Source of the DNA: Chlorops oryzae
Taxonomy: Eukaryota > Arthropoda > Insecta > Diptera > Chloropidae
Direction: 5' to 3'
NCBI GenBank assembly: GCA_020466095.1
Contig: CM035807.1
Location: forward strand, 30,567,176 to 30,631,175
DNA: 64,000 nt
A program made the position numbers and the translations under genes. The first letter of the stretch is position 1; each line of letters starts with the position of its first letter. Below are positions 37,154 to 49,115 of the stretch, piece after piece. The notes under the pieces are model-generated. The model had not been told where the DNA came from and searched no databases. It was given only the letters and a program-made list of their open reading frames with translations.

Positions 37154-37159
37154 TTTATT
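37154..37159 (-). terminator. Polyadenylation signal AATAAA of Mes-4
   Basis: TTTATT on the plus strand, ~185 bp beyond the Mes-4 stop. Confidence 0.45.
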
Positions 37160-37341
37160 TGATAATCAAATTATATTTATACATGATGGAAACAACTTAC
37201 ATTCACTATGATCAAAAAAAAAAAAAAACAAAAATAAAAATAATATTTAACAGAATGAGGTTGCAGTAATTATGACCAAAATGATATTAGTACTATGGTC
37301 TTCCTTATAAACTAACTAAATTGTTTTAAAATGATGCTAAA

Positions 37342-40300
37342 TTATGTGGGATTTTCCGTGACTCCATCATTCGGATTCAACTCAATAGGTGGTGTTATGC
37401 TGCTATTTTCTGTAAGGTCTATTGTGGCATTAACTGCTTTTCTTTTCCTTCGCGTAGCTTTTGGCTTCACCGTCACTTGTTCATCGATTTTGTTGCGTTT
37501 CTGATTGGTTTTGAACGTGGCATTATTCCGACGTTTTCTCAATTTCTGACCTTTTGTTTGTTCGATTTTCGAACTTTTCGCATTCAAACTTGCCGGCGGC
37601 TCATCGAGGCTTGGCTAAAAAAAAAAAAGAATTGATGAAAATTAGAATTAGCTTTAAATTTTGTCGCAGCCCTAACAATTTTCAGACCACATATCGCTCA
37701 TTTACTTCAAGATTGTCATATCTCATAGTTTCCAATTCACTTGCATTTTGAAGAAACAAGAAGACATTATTCTCTTCCCATAAAGAGAGTATACTAAGTA
37801 TTGATATGAAATTTTTACCCAATGTGCGCCATAATACACCGAATATTTATTTCCTCATCATTAATTCAAAAATCGTGTTTTTTGAGATATGACATTCTTC
37901 AAATAAATGAACGATATGTATTATGTTAGCCAAATATATATAAAATGTATCAAATCATAAGCAAGTAATAGAAAAAGTACTGTAACACAATGGGAAATGT
38001 GCATTAGAAGTAGTTACCTGTTTTGTTTTAACGTCTTTAGGAACTTTTCCTATTTGTCCGGTACAGTTTTCACTACAGCAAAAGCAAGATTTTTTATCGT
38101 TACCCAGCAATTCATCCCAATGATAGTTGAATGTCAGCTCAGTGTCCTGAAAGAACACAGAAAAAAAATATGTATTTAGGGTTAATTTTTATTTTTAAGG
38201 CTTTATTAACGCACCGCTGGAATATCCTTGATTGCGAAAAGTCCAACACGATTTAAACCATTCACTGACCACTTTTGTGTCTCACAATTTGGATTACAAG
38301 AATGATTCATGAAACGTGCCATATTCCCCTTGGGTCCAGCATCAATAATATAATCCTTCTCCACATACAGAAAATAATAGTTCTCATCACGGTCAGTTGA
38401 TTTTTGTTGCATGCGTCTTTGAAATTCCACACTATCGATAACCTCACCGACGTATTCAATTATAAAGGTACCTGCTTCTATCGGCTCCCGACAACGCAGA
38501 CCAAAACCACGTTCTTTCTTTGTATAAAAGATTTCCAGTGTTGGCGAAATACGCATTTCAAACATTTGATTCTGACAACGTTCTCCCGCCGGACAGACTT
38601 TTGGATTGCACTCATGATAAAGCACTCGATTCAGACAGTTCGAATCTGGACCACATGGATTCTCATCATCGGGATTGCATTCACATTTACCAGCTTTTTC
38701 ATGATTCTGATGTAACTTGACCGGCGCTACAGCACGATTAGCTCTTATTTTAACATAAGGCTGGGGATGTAATTTTTCTTTACCTTCATTCTCACCTACG
38801 CGCATTAGAGTCTTAGCCTTGATTATTTCGTAGGCTCGTTTTGCTTCAATTACTCCACGCAGATAGCTTTGGTCAATGCCTGAAATTAAAAAAAATATAT
38901 ATATATATTTATATATACCTAAAACCAAACCACATCCACCGAAATGTATTTTTAATGCGGTATTAAATGAGACACAAATATACGAGCAAAATGACAAGTT
39001 GTTAGGGAACACACGAATCGCACGAAGAAATGGAAAATAAAATTTTGACTGACCTCTTTTGGAACGTGGTGGTTCTGACCAGTCTCCTTCTAAATATAGA
39101 TATACTCTACGACGTGATATCCAACCATGGTCGTGTGTACCAAAGAAACGTATAACGAATTCGAAGCGATTATGACCCTTTGATCGTATATTCAATGGAA
39201 CTTCGGTTGGTGGTAAAATAATGGCTGGCCACCAGCGATAGGAATTGAATTTGGCCCAAACCATTTCCCCATAAAGTGGCATACGACCAGATTCGCATTC
39301 ATCACAAATATAGCCTTCATTAGCTTCCAGTGCGGTATTGGAACATTCAGCATGCACAGCGGTGGGGCAAGATTCACAACATATCAATTGTCCACCGCGT
39401 ACACAAATGAAACACCAACTAACATTGACATTTTGATCACTCTTCGATATGGAATGCCTCGGGCATATAATGTGTGCAGCAGTCAGGATTTCGGAACCAG
39501 CTGGTATACACGTCGAATCCATATGATACGTTGCTGGGCATTTAACACATTTGGTGGTATTCGAATTGCTTATGTGCAAGAACTTTCCTTTCGGATCGTC
39601 CGATACACATGTGTGACACACATGCGATGGACAACGCAGTGAAACGATTTTATTTTTAGATTTCGTTATTTTCGCTTGTGGCCAGTACTTTAGACAGCTT
39701 GGATGATAGAATCTATTGCAATGCATTGTATTGCAGACGAAAGTTTGCTCTTCTATCGATTCTCCATTGGATGCGGTTTGTTGTTTTTTGCTTTTATTGC
39801 AAACAAAGCACTCAGGTGCTTCATTGTTGGAACATTCTCTACAAACGACAGGGTCATTGATAGCCAACTCCTGCATTGGTGGTGCATCATCCAATGCTTT
39901 TAAATCTTTTTCTTCTTTTGTTGCGTTTAACGTTTGCAAATTGTTATTACCATTTTCATCTCTATCTTCAGTTATGTCTAACGATTGTACGAGAGCTAGT
40001 GGTGCAGCTTCAGCTGGTGTTGGAGCACGTAAAATAGCTTTGGTTTCTTTCTTTACTGAACGTTTTTTTCCGACTTTGACCTTTACGGGCGAGTTTTCTA
40101 CTTTTATTACCTCTTTGGAAATCAAGCATTCTCTGTGCAACCAATTTTGGCAACCTTTCGAGCAGCGTCTCACATCACCACCCGGAACCAGGCAATATTT
40201 GCAAACAGGATCACGAGTCATATTATCGAATAAATAGCGATTATCTAGATTGAAAATATCATCAATAACTTCTTCGATTGGACGTGGTTTTTGCTTGGAC

Positions 40301-43227
40301 AAGCTGCTCATTCGACGTCTTTCTTCAGAGAGCATTTTCTGCGTTTTCGCAAGTTCTAAAGAAGTGTCCGGTGTCGTATTTTCCGTACCACGACGTTGCT
40401 GCAATTCTCTAATACGCAAGGATAATCTTTTCATGGACTTTTCGTCGGTAGTTTTCGGTGGCAACATTACATTTCCATGCGTGCTCTGCAAATGCTTGTA
40501 TAGAATATTTTTCAAAGCCCAAATATTTTTCACCGCAGTAAAGAGATTTATCTCTACAAAATCATTTTCCAGACCTTGCATAACGAAATCTTTGATCATA
40601 TCATGGAATTGAAGAAATTCCCTTGAATCAAATGTATCATGTGTAATACTGTTGTTGTTGCTACGACTTTCGACGGATGTATTATTGTTATCTTTGTCGA
40701 TTTCTGCCTCCGCTCGTTTTGAATTTGGCGTATCATCAAGACGAACGTTGCGTTGTTGTCGGTTCTTCATCAACTCGGTGGCATCGGCTGTAGTTTTCCG
40801 TCTTTTGAGCTCTCTAATCGGTGAAAAGGCTGGACTTTGCGGCGATTCGGAACGATTGCGCTTTTTAGAATTATTTTGCTTTTGATCGGAATCTTCAGAA
40901 GCATTATTTTCGCTAAGGCTTTTCATCGACTGTGCAACACTCATCGACTTGCGACGAATACGTTCCTCCTTGGTGCGTTCCCTTTTTAAAAAAAATTTAA
41001 AAATAATTGTTTTTATATATATTGAATATTAATAGCCAATTTTTGTCGAGCTTAAGGTCAATATATCGCACCCTTGCTACTAAATTGGCACAATTCAAAA
41101 ATTCGCATTCCTCGAAAATCATTCAATCTCTCTTGAAACTAAGGAGAAATAATATTTTTTCTAATTTTATATTTCTCTTAATCGAATGCTGCATCAGTCA
41201 ATACAAGCGTTAAATTTGTAGGATTTGGATTTCTTACAAAAAAATGCAATCGAACGTAAAAGAATGTATTGAAAAAATTTTGAATTGTGCCGATTTATTA
41301 GCAAGGGTGCGATATGTTGTTATTTTTGTTTTAAATATTCTTTATTATAAGAAATATTTGTCAATATTTCGCCGTTCGTTGAATGGCATCATCAGGAATT
41401 TAAACAAATCAGGACAAAGATCAAAAATTATTATAGAACATTACTCCATCATCAAGAATTTTAAAAAATTAATTAGTCAAAAATTGTAAACAATAGTAAA
41501 ATTGCAAAAAATATTTTAAAACGGTCAAGTAAAAAAACATTTATAAACAGCACTATACCACAGTGTTGTATCACAGTTGAATTTATATAAAAATTTAAAA
41601 TAAAATAATTATTTTTAATTAATATTGTCTGGGTTACAAAACAAAAAAAAAAAACAAAAAAAAAAAACAAACAAAAACTCACCTTGCGATTTCATTGAGC
41701 TCAAAAAATTTTGCCAGTCTCTCTGGATATGGCACAGCAGCAATTATATCTGCCTCTTTAACCGCTTCCAGCCATTTCTTCAGTTTTGTCCTTTTTGGCA
41801 AATACGACTGGTACTTTAGGCTTTTGTCACCGACTTTATCTTTTAGTTCACGCAAATGTTCACGATAGCTATCTAGACCCTGATATGGAATGAGATTTTC
41901 ACGTTTTACCCAACTATGACGTGCATTGTCAGCGAAAAATCGAACATGCACCTCCATGTATTGCTGATCGACAAGACGTGTAATCAAATTTTCTTCATCC
42001 GAATCATCAGGGCAGACTATGCATGCCCAATAGCTAAAATTGTGTATACGACCCCAATAGATATCTCCGGTACCATAAATTCCATATTCTGATTCATTTG
42101 CTATCGATGATCCTTTTGCGCTGTCTATACTGACAGCCGATGGCGATTTAATGCTGGCTATCGCCGATGGATTAAATGGGATTGCATTATTTATATCTGT
42201 AATGGGTTCTTTTTGATCGAGGAAATTTTCACTATAGTTGGGTAGTTGAGGGACATCGGATTTTGGAATTTCTTCTTCCTCTGTATTTTCGGTCTTAATA
42301 ATCACAGTTTGTGTATCGATTGAATTAACTCCTGCGACTTGATCTTCTTGGGTTGGCGTTCCTTCGATTCGTTGTCCTTTTTTAATCTGTGTTTCAGTTT
42401 CTTCTGTGTCCCCTTCTTCTAGTTTAACTATGTCTGCAATAACTGTGTCAATTTTCAAGTCAATAATTGGCTTCTGTACCACTGCTTCCATCAGATTTAT
42501 ATCATTATTTTCCACTGACTCAGTTATATTCTTCTCGGCAAGTGTGTCATTATTGGGCTTTTCTATATCATTGATATTGGGTTCAGCAGCGGAACTATCA
42601 AGACCTGCACTCTCGTTCTCAATGTCTGACCTTGAAGTTTCTACATTATTTGCATCGACAGCACTAAGCATCAACCTTCGACTCGATCTAAGTCTTCGAA
42701 TCGAACTATTATTTCCATCGGAGTCACTTATAAATGAAGAATTTGGAGTCTGGGTTGTATTCAACAGTCCCCTTCGTCTGTCTTCAATTTCGCTCATGCT
42801 GATGGACGATTCATTTGCATCGATACTACGATCATGTTGCGAATCGGGCTCAGTTGAACTCGAAGTTGTGTCATTAATTTTCTTTCCTCGTCGCTTACGA
42901 CCAGAAGCTGCAAGGCAATAAGATATGTTTCACACAGAACTGTACCAAAACTTGTTTTTCTATAATTACCTTTGGATAGTACGGCGATCTTCGCCATTTT
43001 GGAGATTTCTCTAGGCTTTCTTCGGCTCGGCGGAGACATATTCTCAGAATTTGAATCAGGACTTGAAACATTGTGTCCGGATAAGGCTTCCAATCGTCTT
43101 ATTGCATTGGCGTTTGCTCTTTTTCGACTTCCTGGAATTAGTTGATTCCGATTGAGCTCAAATACTTTCTACATTCACGGCTAAATCATTATCCAAACGA
43201 AACAATATTACCTGTTGTTCTTTTCAT
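37342..43227 (-). CDS. Mes-4: Mes-4 / NSD-family histone H3K36 methyltransferase
   Basis: Nuclear enzyme that methylates histone H3 lysine 36 using S-adenosylmethionine. Coding exons on the minus strand: 43212-43227, 42970-43131, 41683-42907, 39054-40981, 38215-38879, 38018-38146, 37342-37614; lengths sum to 4,398 (1,465 aa plus stop), all GT..AG. Domain order is that of NSD proteins: PWWP1 (~339-425, GDIYWGRIHNFSYWACIV), Cys/His-rich PHD block (~727-1030), PWWP2 (~1038-1110, GEMVWAKFNSYRWWPAIIL), AWS (~1175-1216), SET (~1218-1340, with NHSCNPNCE and FNYHWDELL) and post-SET (CFCCSENCTGQIG, ~1353). In post-SET the usual CxCG has Cys for Gly. The C-tail is basic (KRKAVNA, TRRKRK). The start ATG lies 128 bp from a hAT element. 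Convergent with mfrn. Confidence 0.93.
38880..39053 (-). other. Mes-4 intron 4, stop-free and in frame
   Basis: 174 bp (58 codons) with donor GTCAGT and acceptor TTTTAATTTCAG. It is open in the coding frame, so a 912-codon ORF reads straight through. The retained translation (FCSYICVSFNTALK and so on) is hydrophobic and unlike the flanking domains. Splicing is strongly favoured by the intact borders and by the NSD alignment. Confidence 0.85.
41066..41312. mobile_element. mariner-type MITE, family M1, copy 3 (Mes-4 intron 3)
   Basis: TIR TCGCACCCTTGCTACTAAAT with its inverse at the right (GCAAGGGTGCGA), TA on both sides. Inner motif GGCACAATTCAAAAATTCGC and the reverse TTTTGAATTGTGCC. The best-preserved copy of the family. 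Confidence 0.85.
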
Positions 43228-43354
43228 GATTGTGCGGACTTTAGTCGCGTTTAAACTAAATTCGTGTGATTAAAATATCTGTAGAAAATAAGAGCTTGTT
43301 GTCATCGCGCCAAAAACTGTATCAGCTGCATTAACAATAGCGATGAGAGCATAT

Positions 43355-44099
43355 CAGAGTTGCCACTTTTGGGCTTTTCCTACCAAATCAGGTAGGTGTT
43401 TTTTTTTCTTTGGTAGGTTGAATCGGATTTTGGTGGGATTGCGGAAATTTTTTCATTTGAACAAAAAACATTTGTAAACATATCCGTTATCGAAAAATAA
43501 ACATAGAATTTTGTCAACCCTACCTTGAACGATGTGGGAGAGCATATTTCATACCCATCTATCTCTGTCTCTCATGTTGCTTTTTTCCACATAAGTGAAT
43601 AGAGCACAAAAGAAAAGAGAAAAGCAAAGCTAATACAATAGGAGCTTAGGGAACGTGTCCAAACTACGTGACCCTTTTAGGCGGGGGAGGGGGGTCCTGA
43701 AAGTACTACACTTGGACAAATTGGTCACTTAAATTAATCTACGGATTGTCACCGAGGGGGGGCAGGGTGGTAAAAAGTAGTAAAAAATGGTTCACGTAGT
43801 TTGGACACGTTCCCTTACGTGCATTTAAGCATGTGCGACGTAGCGACAAGTAAAGAATATAATCACTTTTGTTGATTGAATGTGCCAAATGAAGTTCAAA
43901 TGTATAGTTTTATACGTTATTTTAAAAGAATTTTTGAATTTTTAGAACAAACATATTATATTAAGCTTTTGTTATTGTAAATACACCTAAAAATTGTAAG
44001 CAAAAACCTCCTTTTTTTAGTTGTTGGTAGTCGCAATCGATTTTGGTAGGATTTCCAAAAATATTTGGTAGGAAAAAAAGTTTGTCAGTGGCAGCGCTG
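43355..44099. mobile_element. hAT-type MITE upstream of Mes-4, perfect 8-bp TSD
   Basis: Ends CAGAGTTGCCACTTTTGG and, inverted, CAGCGCTGCCACTGAC. GAGCATAT flanks both sides (43,347-43,354 and 44,100-44,107). Interior mirrored motif CCTACCAAAT/ATTTGGTAGG. Carries a nested Harbinger-type MITE. Its inner edge is 128 bp from the Mes-4 ATG. Confidence 0.9.
43649..43814. mobile_element. Harbinger-type MITE nested in a hAT MITE
   Basis: 166 bp with TIR GGGAACGTGTCCAAACTACG and its exact inverse (23 bp in all), flanked by TTA on both sides. A 3-bp TTA duplication fits PIF/Harbinger. It interrupts the hAT MITE, so it inserted later. Confidence 0.85.
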
Positions 44100-44735
44100 G
44101 AGCATATTGTAAAATTTATCGTGACGCTAACGCGCGTGATTCATCACGCCGCAAATTGCGACTATCCGCCATTTTGAGGATTTAATATAATTCAACAATG
44201 GATCCATGTAGGATAGAATCGTATAAAAAACTGTGATTCAAAATAGATGCCCGGTTAAGATAGACCCCAAAATCGTTTATGTTAAACATTTTTCATAAAA
44301 AAACTTAACCAATTTCTAGATTATTTAAAAAATTAAATCTTTCCTGTCCGAGGGTAATTATCCTATTTTTCATGTAGTCCGCTAAGTATTGGAGCATTTC
44401 TCTCTCTTCCCCGAGCATCCCTTGCGATTGAAATCGTATTTCACTATCGAAAATACCTCTGCAGCATTAATACTGTTAAAAATTAAAACTTTTGTACAAT
44501 TTAAATCAAAAAACAATTGTTATTTTAAGCAATTTGAAAACCGACATATGTATATTTCAAAATTTTATGGCAGATGGGAAGAGAAACAATATGAAATTTT
44601 TTAATTTTTGTGAGTTATATCATTTGTATGGATATCTACATGATTTTCAGCAGTCCCAAAAAATGTGGCAGCACTGCATGCTCTAATTCGAACGATTTCA
44701 ATACGATATACCATCGCTGCAGCGCGCTGTATAAC
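44100..44735. other. Gene-free, upstream of Mes-4
   Basis: No gene seen. Includes the CGCCATTTTGAGG sequence and A-rich DNA. Confidence 0.4.
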
Positions 44736-44899
44736 TCGAGAGTCAGACACACGAACATGTTTCGGAACAATTACATTTGATTGCATGAGAAAGAAAGAGA
44801 AGCGCAGAACATTTAACCAATGGCCGTCTTTTTTCTTCGCTCGTCTTTCTCTACTTACTTAATTGTCTCAGAACATTTGTTCGTGTGTCTAACTCTCGA
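44736..44899. mobile_element. TIR MITE, 164 bp
   Basis: TCGAGAGTCAGACACACGAA at the left and the inverse (GTTCGTGTGTCTAACTCTCGA) at the right. No target-site duplication seen. Confidence 0.7.
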
Positions 44900-44939
44900 C
44901 TAAGCGTCCAAGATATCGATATATTTCTTCAGAAAGAGT

Positions 44940-45160
44940 GCATTTACACTAGTCAATTATTGACAGCGAATTCGTATTATTATCCCATTTTGGATTTGAA
45001 TGATACAATTTGCATCCGTATTTAAACGTACTAAAGATCGCAGCAACACGATTGACCAAGTACGTGTCACCAAAAACTTCTCGATTTTACTTCTACCTTC
45101 CCGCACTTCGCTAGCCCAGTAGTGAGAATTGAGGTCAATATTTGACTAATGTAAAAGGCC
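44940..45160. mobile_element. MITE with TTTACACTAGTCAA ends, copy 2
   Basis: Left CATTTACACTAGTCAATTAT and right TTTGACTAATGTAAAAGG are inverted. Interior shares CCGCACTTCGCT and AAGTACGTG with the copy at 23,697. Confidence 0.7.
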
Positions 45161-45194
45161 TCAAGCATTGAAAATATCGATAGTATGATGGGTA

Positions 45195-45279
45195 AGAGGC
45201 CATTTACACGTTAAGACATTTCCCTTGCCGACGAAAATTTGTTTCATTATCTAAATGTCTTAACGTGTAAGTGGCCTCT
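45195..45279. repeat. 85-bp palindromic MITE
   Basis: GAGGCCATTTACACGTTAAG at the left is mirrored at the right (CTTAACGTGTAAGTGGCCTC), with ACATTT/AAATGT extending the stem. Ends recall the neighbouring TTTACAC family. Confidence 0.8.
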
Positions 45280-46393
45280 AAGCAGAAGCACTTAACATCC
45301 CAGAAAACATTTTCTATCGCGGAAGAGTGTTCCACGGCGATTAGATAAAAAATGCAACAAAAAAATTATTTTGTTTTCGATAATTTTTGTTTTTTTTTTT
45401 TGATGCCGATGAATGGGAAAATTTGATGAATTTTCTTTTTTCAAAAATATGTGTTTTGAAGGTTTAAAGGTCTACAGAATTTTATTTCCTTGACTGATCT
45501 TAAAACAATGTAGGAAAAAGTGTTAGAGGCGTTAATTTTATTTAATTTGAGGGATAATTTGTTCAAATCGGATGATGCATTGTCGAGATCTGTTTGAAAA
45601 AGCTGCAATACCCGCCTTAAAAACAAATTGTTTCTTCAAACATTAATATAAAAAAAATTCATTTAAAATCGCGTCGGGTTCACAAAAATTTTTGCCTTGC
45701 TTTGATAGATAGCACTATACTTTGGTACCATAGTCCGAATTTCGTATTGATATTTCATTTTACTGCATTATATGCTCGTACGTTGCCGCGCGCATCTTTT
45801 TCAAAAATAAAAATTTATACAGAATTTTGAAGGGGGGGCGGCGCCCACTGCTCATATATAAACAATTTCTTTTATACTCTATTTTCGTGCTTAAAAGGCC
45901 AAAGTCCATAAGAAAGAGCATTCAGATGTAAGCTAGTGTAATTAAAAGTATATATATTTAATTATTCATTAATTATTTACTTAATTTAAATTGAAAGTTT
46001 AGTTCTTCTTCTAAGAGTTTCCTTGGAAAAACCAAAGATAGAAATCGCAAATACGGTTTCGCTCGAGCAATCGTGTATGGATTATTGGAAAATTATTATT
46101 AAAAATTATTAGAAAGACACTATCCTGCTGAAAACAACTATCTTTATACGAAAGTTTTCAATTGCCGAAAGATTTTTTGTCAAGGACAAAACTAAAAAAA
46201 AAACAAAAATGGATTTCGTTAACTGTATTCTTCTTTGAATCGACCGATTGCTGTTCTATTTTTAAAAATGTAAGCATATTGAAAGGGCTCCCAAAGACGA
46301 GCAATAAAAATTCATGGAGAATGTGATTAAGCGACCAGAATTGGAATTTACGCACGTCTTTCGAGCCAACATGTAATTCTTTTGGCTACGAAG
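45280..46393. other. Gene-free intergenic
   Basis: No gene or element recognised; AT-rich with T-run at 45,391-45,401. Confidence 0.4.
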
Positions 46394-47013
46394 CAGGGCC
46401 GTAGCCCGGGGAACGTTGACGGGGAGGATTTACTTTCACATATCTTATAGCATTATAGCATTGATTGAGTGTTGAAGAATACTGGGGGAAGGAAATGTGA
46501 ATGGCAATATGAGAGCGAAAAAAATAAATTGAGACTGTGAAGAATATCAGTGGTTTGAGCAAAAGTATAGCAACACTACAGAATTTTCAACTAGTGCTGT
46601 AATAGGGCTTTTCAATAGGTACTAGTTATTTTCTATATAAAGTTTTGTAGAAAATCAGTATAACATCTGTACAACAGGAGAGCACTAGTGCAGTATGCAC
46701 TAGAATTGTTCTAGTACTTTTGCAGGCAATTGGATAAATTTGCAGCAATAAAACTAGTGGTTTTAACGGGGAAAACTTACCAGAATCGTTGGCTTTTTTT
46801 CTTTTCCTTAAAGCGCATAATTAAAAGAAATATTAATAATAATAAAAACATTTTAAAATGTTTTAAAATTAGTTAAAAGAATATTTTAAGTTGTTGGTTA
46901 AGAATTCGAATATGAAAAACAACACCTTTAAGGATGTAATGTAGGCAAATAACTCCGTGTATTAAAACTCCCCTGGGTCGCCCCCCATCAATAGACTTTT
47001 GTCTACGGCACTG
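46394..47013. mobile_element. hAT-type MITE, 620 bp, decayed TSD
   Basis: Ends CAGGGCCGTAGCCCGGGG and, inverted, CAGTGCCGTAGAC. Flanks CTACGAAG and CTGCGAAT match at 6 of 8. A related end (GGCGTAGCCAG, GCCCGGGG) occurs alone near 53,273-53,300. Confidence 0.7.
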
Positions 47014-48452
47014 CTGCGAATATGTTTATGTAAATTTTGAACAAAACAAACACACAATCACGCATATACATACATACGAATGGGTATTTTGATGATTGTC
47101 TCTTCATTCTTGTTTTGTTTTGATAAAAAGTTTTTTCTTTTCATAAATTAAGACCTTTTTATTATCTGATGCGTAACATAAGTAAATAAATATCGTTATG
47201 GAAAAATTCCTATTAGAATTCAAAAAAATATTCTTTATTGCTATAATTCTTGTTTGGTTATCATTAAACTAGTTGTTGTTCATCTTACACGGGGGAACAC
47301 TGTATTGTAGTATAGATAAATTCAATTTATTAAATTGCGATCTTTAAGAGATCAACCAAATGCGGGTAAATTTTAAATAAGACAAAATTAAGCTTGAATG
47401 CTCCGATTAAACGGTTTGTCTCCTACCCAAATTACCCCACTTATTTTTGATCAAATCTCTGTAATTGTCCAATAATTAAAAAAAAAAAAAATTGTCCTTA
47501 AACGCTTGTAATTATGCTTGCCCTCTAATTATTTTCGATTATCTGGAGTATCTGCTTCAAGATGACCTTTTCAGCCGTAATTAAAAACATTCAAGTCAAA
47601 TGTTATCTTTTCTGCTTATCATTCACATCATTCACAAAAACCAAAACGAAGAAGATCGGGATAAAAATAAGTGGTGTAAAGCGAAGAGCAAAAAAGCTGA
47701 ATGAATTACATCATATGAAATTCACAGCGGCTTTTATCTCATGTCCAGCTTCTTCATCGTATTTGTCAATATCTCATCGTTTTATAGGTTAAAAGACGCG
47801 ACGAAAATTTTTCCACCTTTATGCGCCGACGCCGACACCGACACCGACACCGCCACATACACATACACATCACATCACATATACCGCGGGTACTCGCCGC
47901 GTCTCCGCCGCGCTCGCGATTGAGGCGTGTTTAATAATAAGCACACCATTCACGAAATCCAGCGTCGCTCCAACGCAGATTGCGATGCTCTTGTGAAAGA
48001 ATTTATACCAGTCAAGGTCGCTGATGTTGTAAAAGAAAGCCGACCTTGAAGCGCATTCGAATTCATTACACCGCGCACGCAGCACAGTAAACGATTAGGG
48101 AATGGTCGACGAACCAAAATCAATCTTGCGTGCCATGATGCCATGATGCCGAAGAGGTCGCTAACAAAGATAACAAAAGAAAAACAAAAACAAAAACAAA
48201 AACAAACACGATCTCGAATGTGTGAGGCCGAAATGATGCAATCATGTTCAACAGCTGACATTTCGGACTGCTCCGATTTACCATTTGGATGGGATGCAGT
48301 CGATTTTGTGAAAAATTTTAACAGCTTCAGCTTGCTTTAGGCTGATAAATAGGTACTCTAGAGTTTGAGTTTCTTGAAATATTTCTTTTTTTTGCGATCC
48401 TTTTCGGGAACCTAGGGTTTGTTGTAAATAAATTCTTTTTTATTTACTTATT
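47014..48452. other. Gene-free intergenic
   Basis: No supported gene. Has a (CACCGA)n/(CACATA)n stretch at 47,830-47,880 and (AAACA)n at 48,180-48,208. ORFs at 47,562 and 47,950 have no domains. Confidence 0.4.
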
Positions 48453-48709
48453 TTTCGGCTCGGGGATAGCGCAGGGGATGCGTGCTATGCTCTTCATCCC
48501 AGGGGTCCGAGGCTCGATTCCCGGCACAGGCGAAACGGAGTGTAATGTTCCAAGTCTAGCGCTGGTTTTTGAAAAATCGCTTGATATGGACACACTACAT
48601 AATAAGACATACACTCAAACAAATACCAGAAAATCTCCTTGGTATCACAATGGGCCGATTAACGGCCCACTACCTAACTACTTATTTTTCCCATTATTTA
48701 AGCTGCAAT
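48453..48709 (+). mobile_element. tRNA-derived SINE, copy 2 (best preserved)
   Basis: Head: GGCTCGGGGATAGCGCAGGG (A-box TAGCGCAGGGG), B-box GGCTCGATTCC near 48,512, and a CCCGGCACAGGCG tail. The body continues with GTTCCAAGTCTAGCGC and CTTGGTATCACAATGGG, both shared with the minus-strand copy at 50,680-50,920. Not a tRNA gene: no anticodon arm or 3' acceptor pairing is intact. Confidence 0.8.
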
Positions 48710-48861
48710 CAGTGATGGCATAGCATAGCATAACATAGAATAAGAATCTATTTTCAATAGATTTTTCTTATGCACTCTTATGCGTTCACTAACTGCTTTC
48801 ATTCAAATGTACGAATTAGCTATTTTCTTATGCTATTTTCTGGTATGCTGTGCCATCACTG
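48710..48861. mobile_element. hAT-type MITE, 152 bp
   Basis: CAGTGATGGCATAGCATAGC at the left; right end inverted CAGTGATGGCACAGCATACC. Abuts the SINE. No clear target-site duplication. Confidence 0.65.
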
Positions 48862-48939
48862 ATACCACCTTTATTCCCCTTCAATGAGGGTAATAATTTA
48901 AATTCATATGTAATTTTTTTTAAAATTATGTCCCAATTA

Positions 48940-49115
48940 GAGTGTACTCGCTCTTAAGCGGGCACCAATGAAGACCCGAAAATATGTCCGTTTAAAAGAG
49001 GTGTTCGCTTAAGAGGAAACTATTTGAGAATACTGGAGCGTTCCCAAAAAGTGTTCGTTTACGAGGGTGTCCGCTTAAAAGGAGTGTCCGCAATGAAAGA
49101 GTACACTGTATATTT
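48940..49115. mobile_element. Tc1/mariner-like MITE
   Basis: GAGTGTACTC at the left and GAGTACACTGTATA at the right, with several GTCCGCTTAA/GTTCGCTTAAGAG modules between. Ends and TA borders fit Tc1-type. Confidence 0.55.

Noticed and set aside
39716..40237. 173-residue ORF antisense to Mes-4 (and others at 40,250, 42,406)
   Set aside because: Mirror frames of the Mes-4 coding exons; no domain and no splice signals.
38206..40944. A single 912-residue ORF
   Set aside because: It reads through a 174-bp intron; the spliced model with exact borders fits the NSD family better.
48456..48530. A tRNA gene
   Set aside because: A- and B-boxes exist, but there is no proper anticodon stem or acceptor pairing; the same head recurs with a SINE body.
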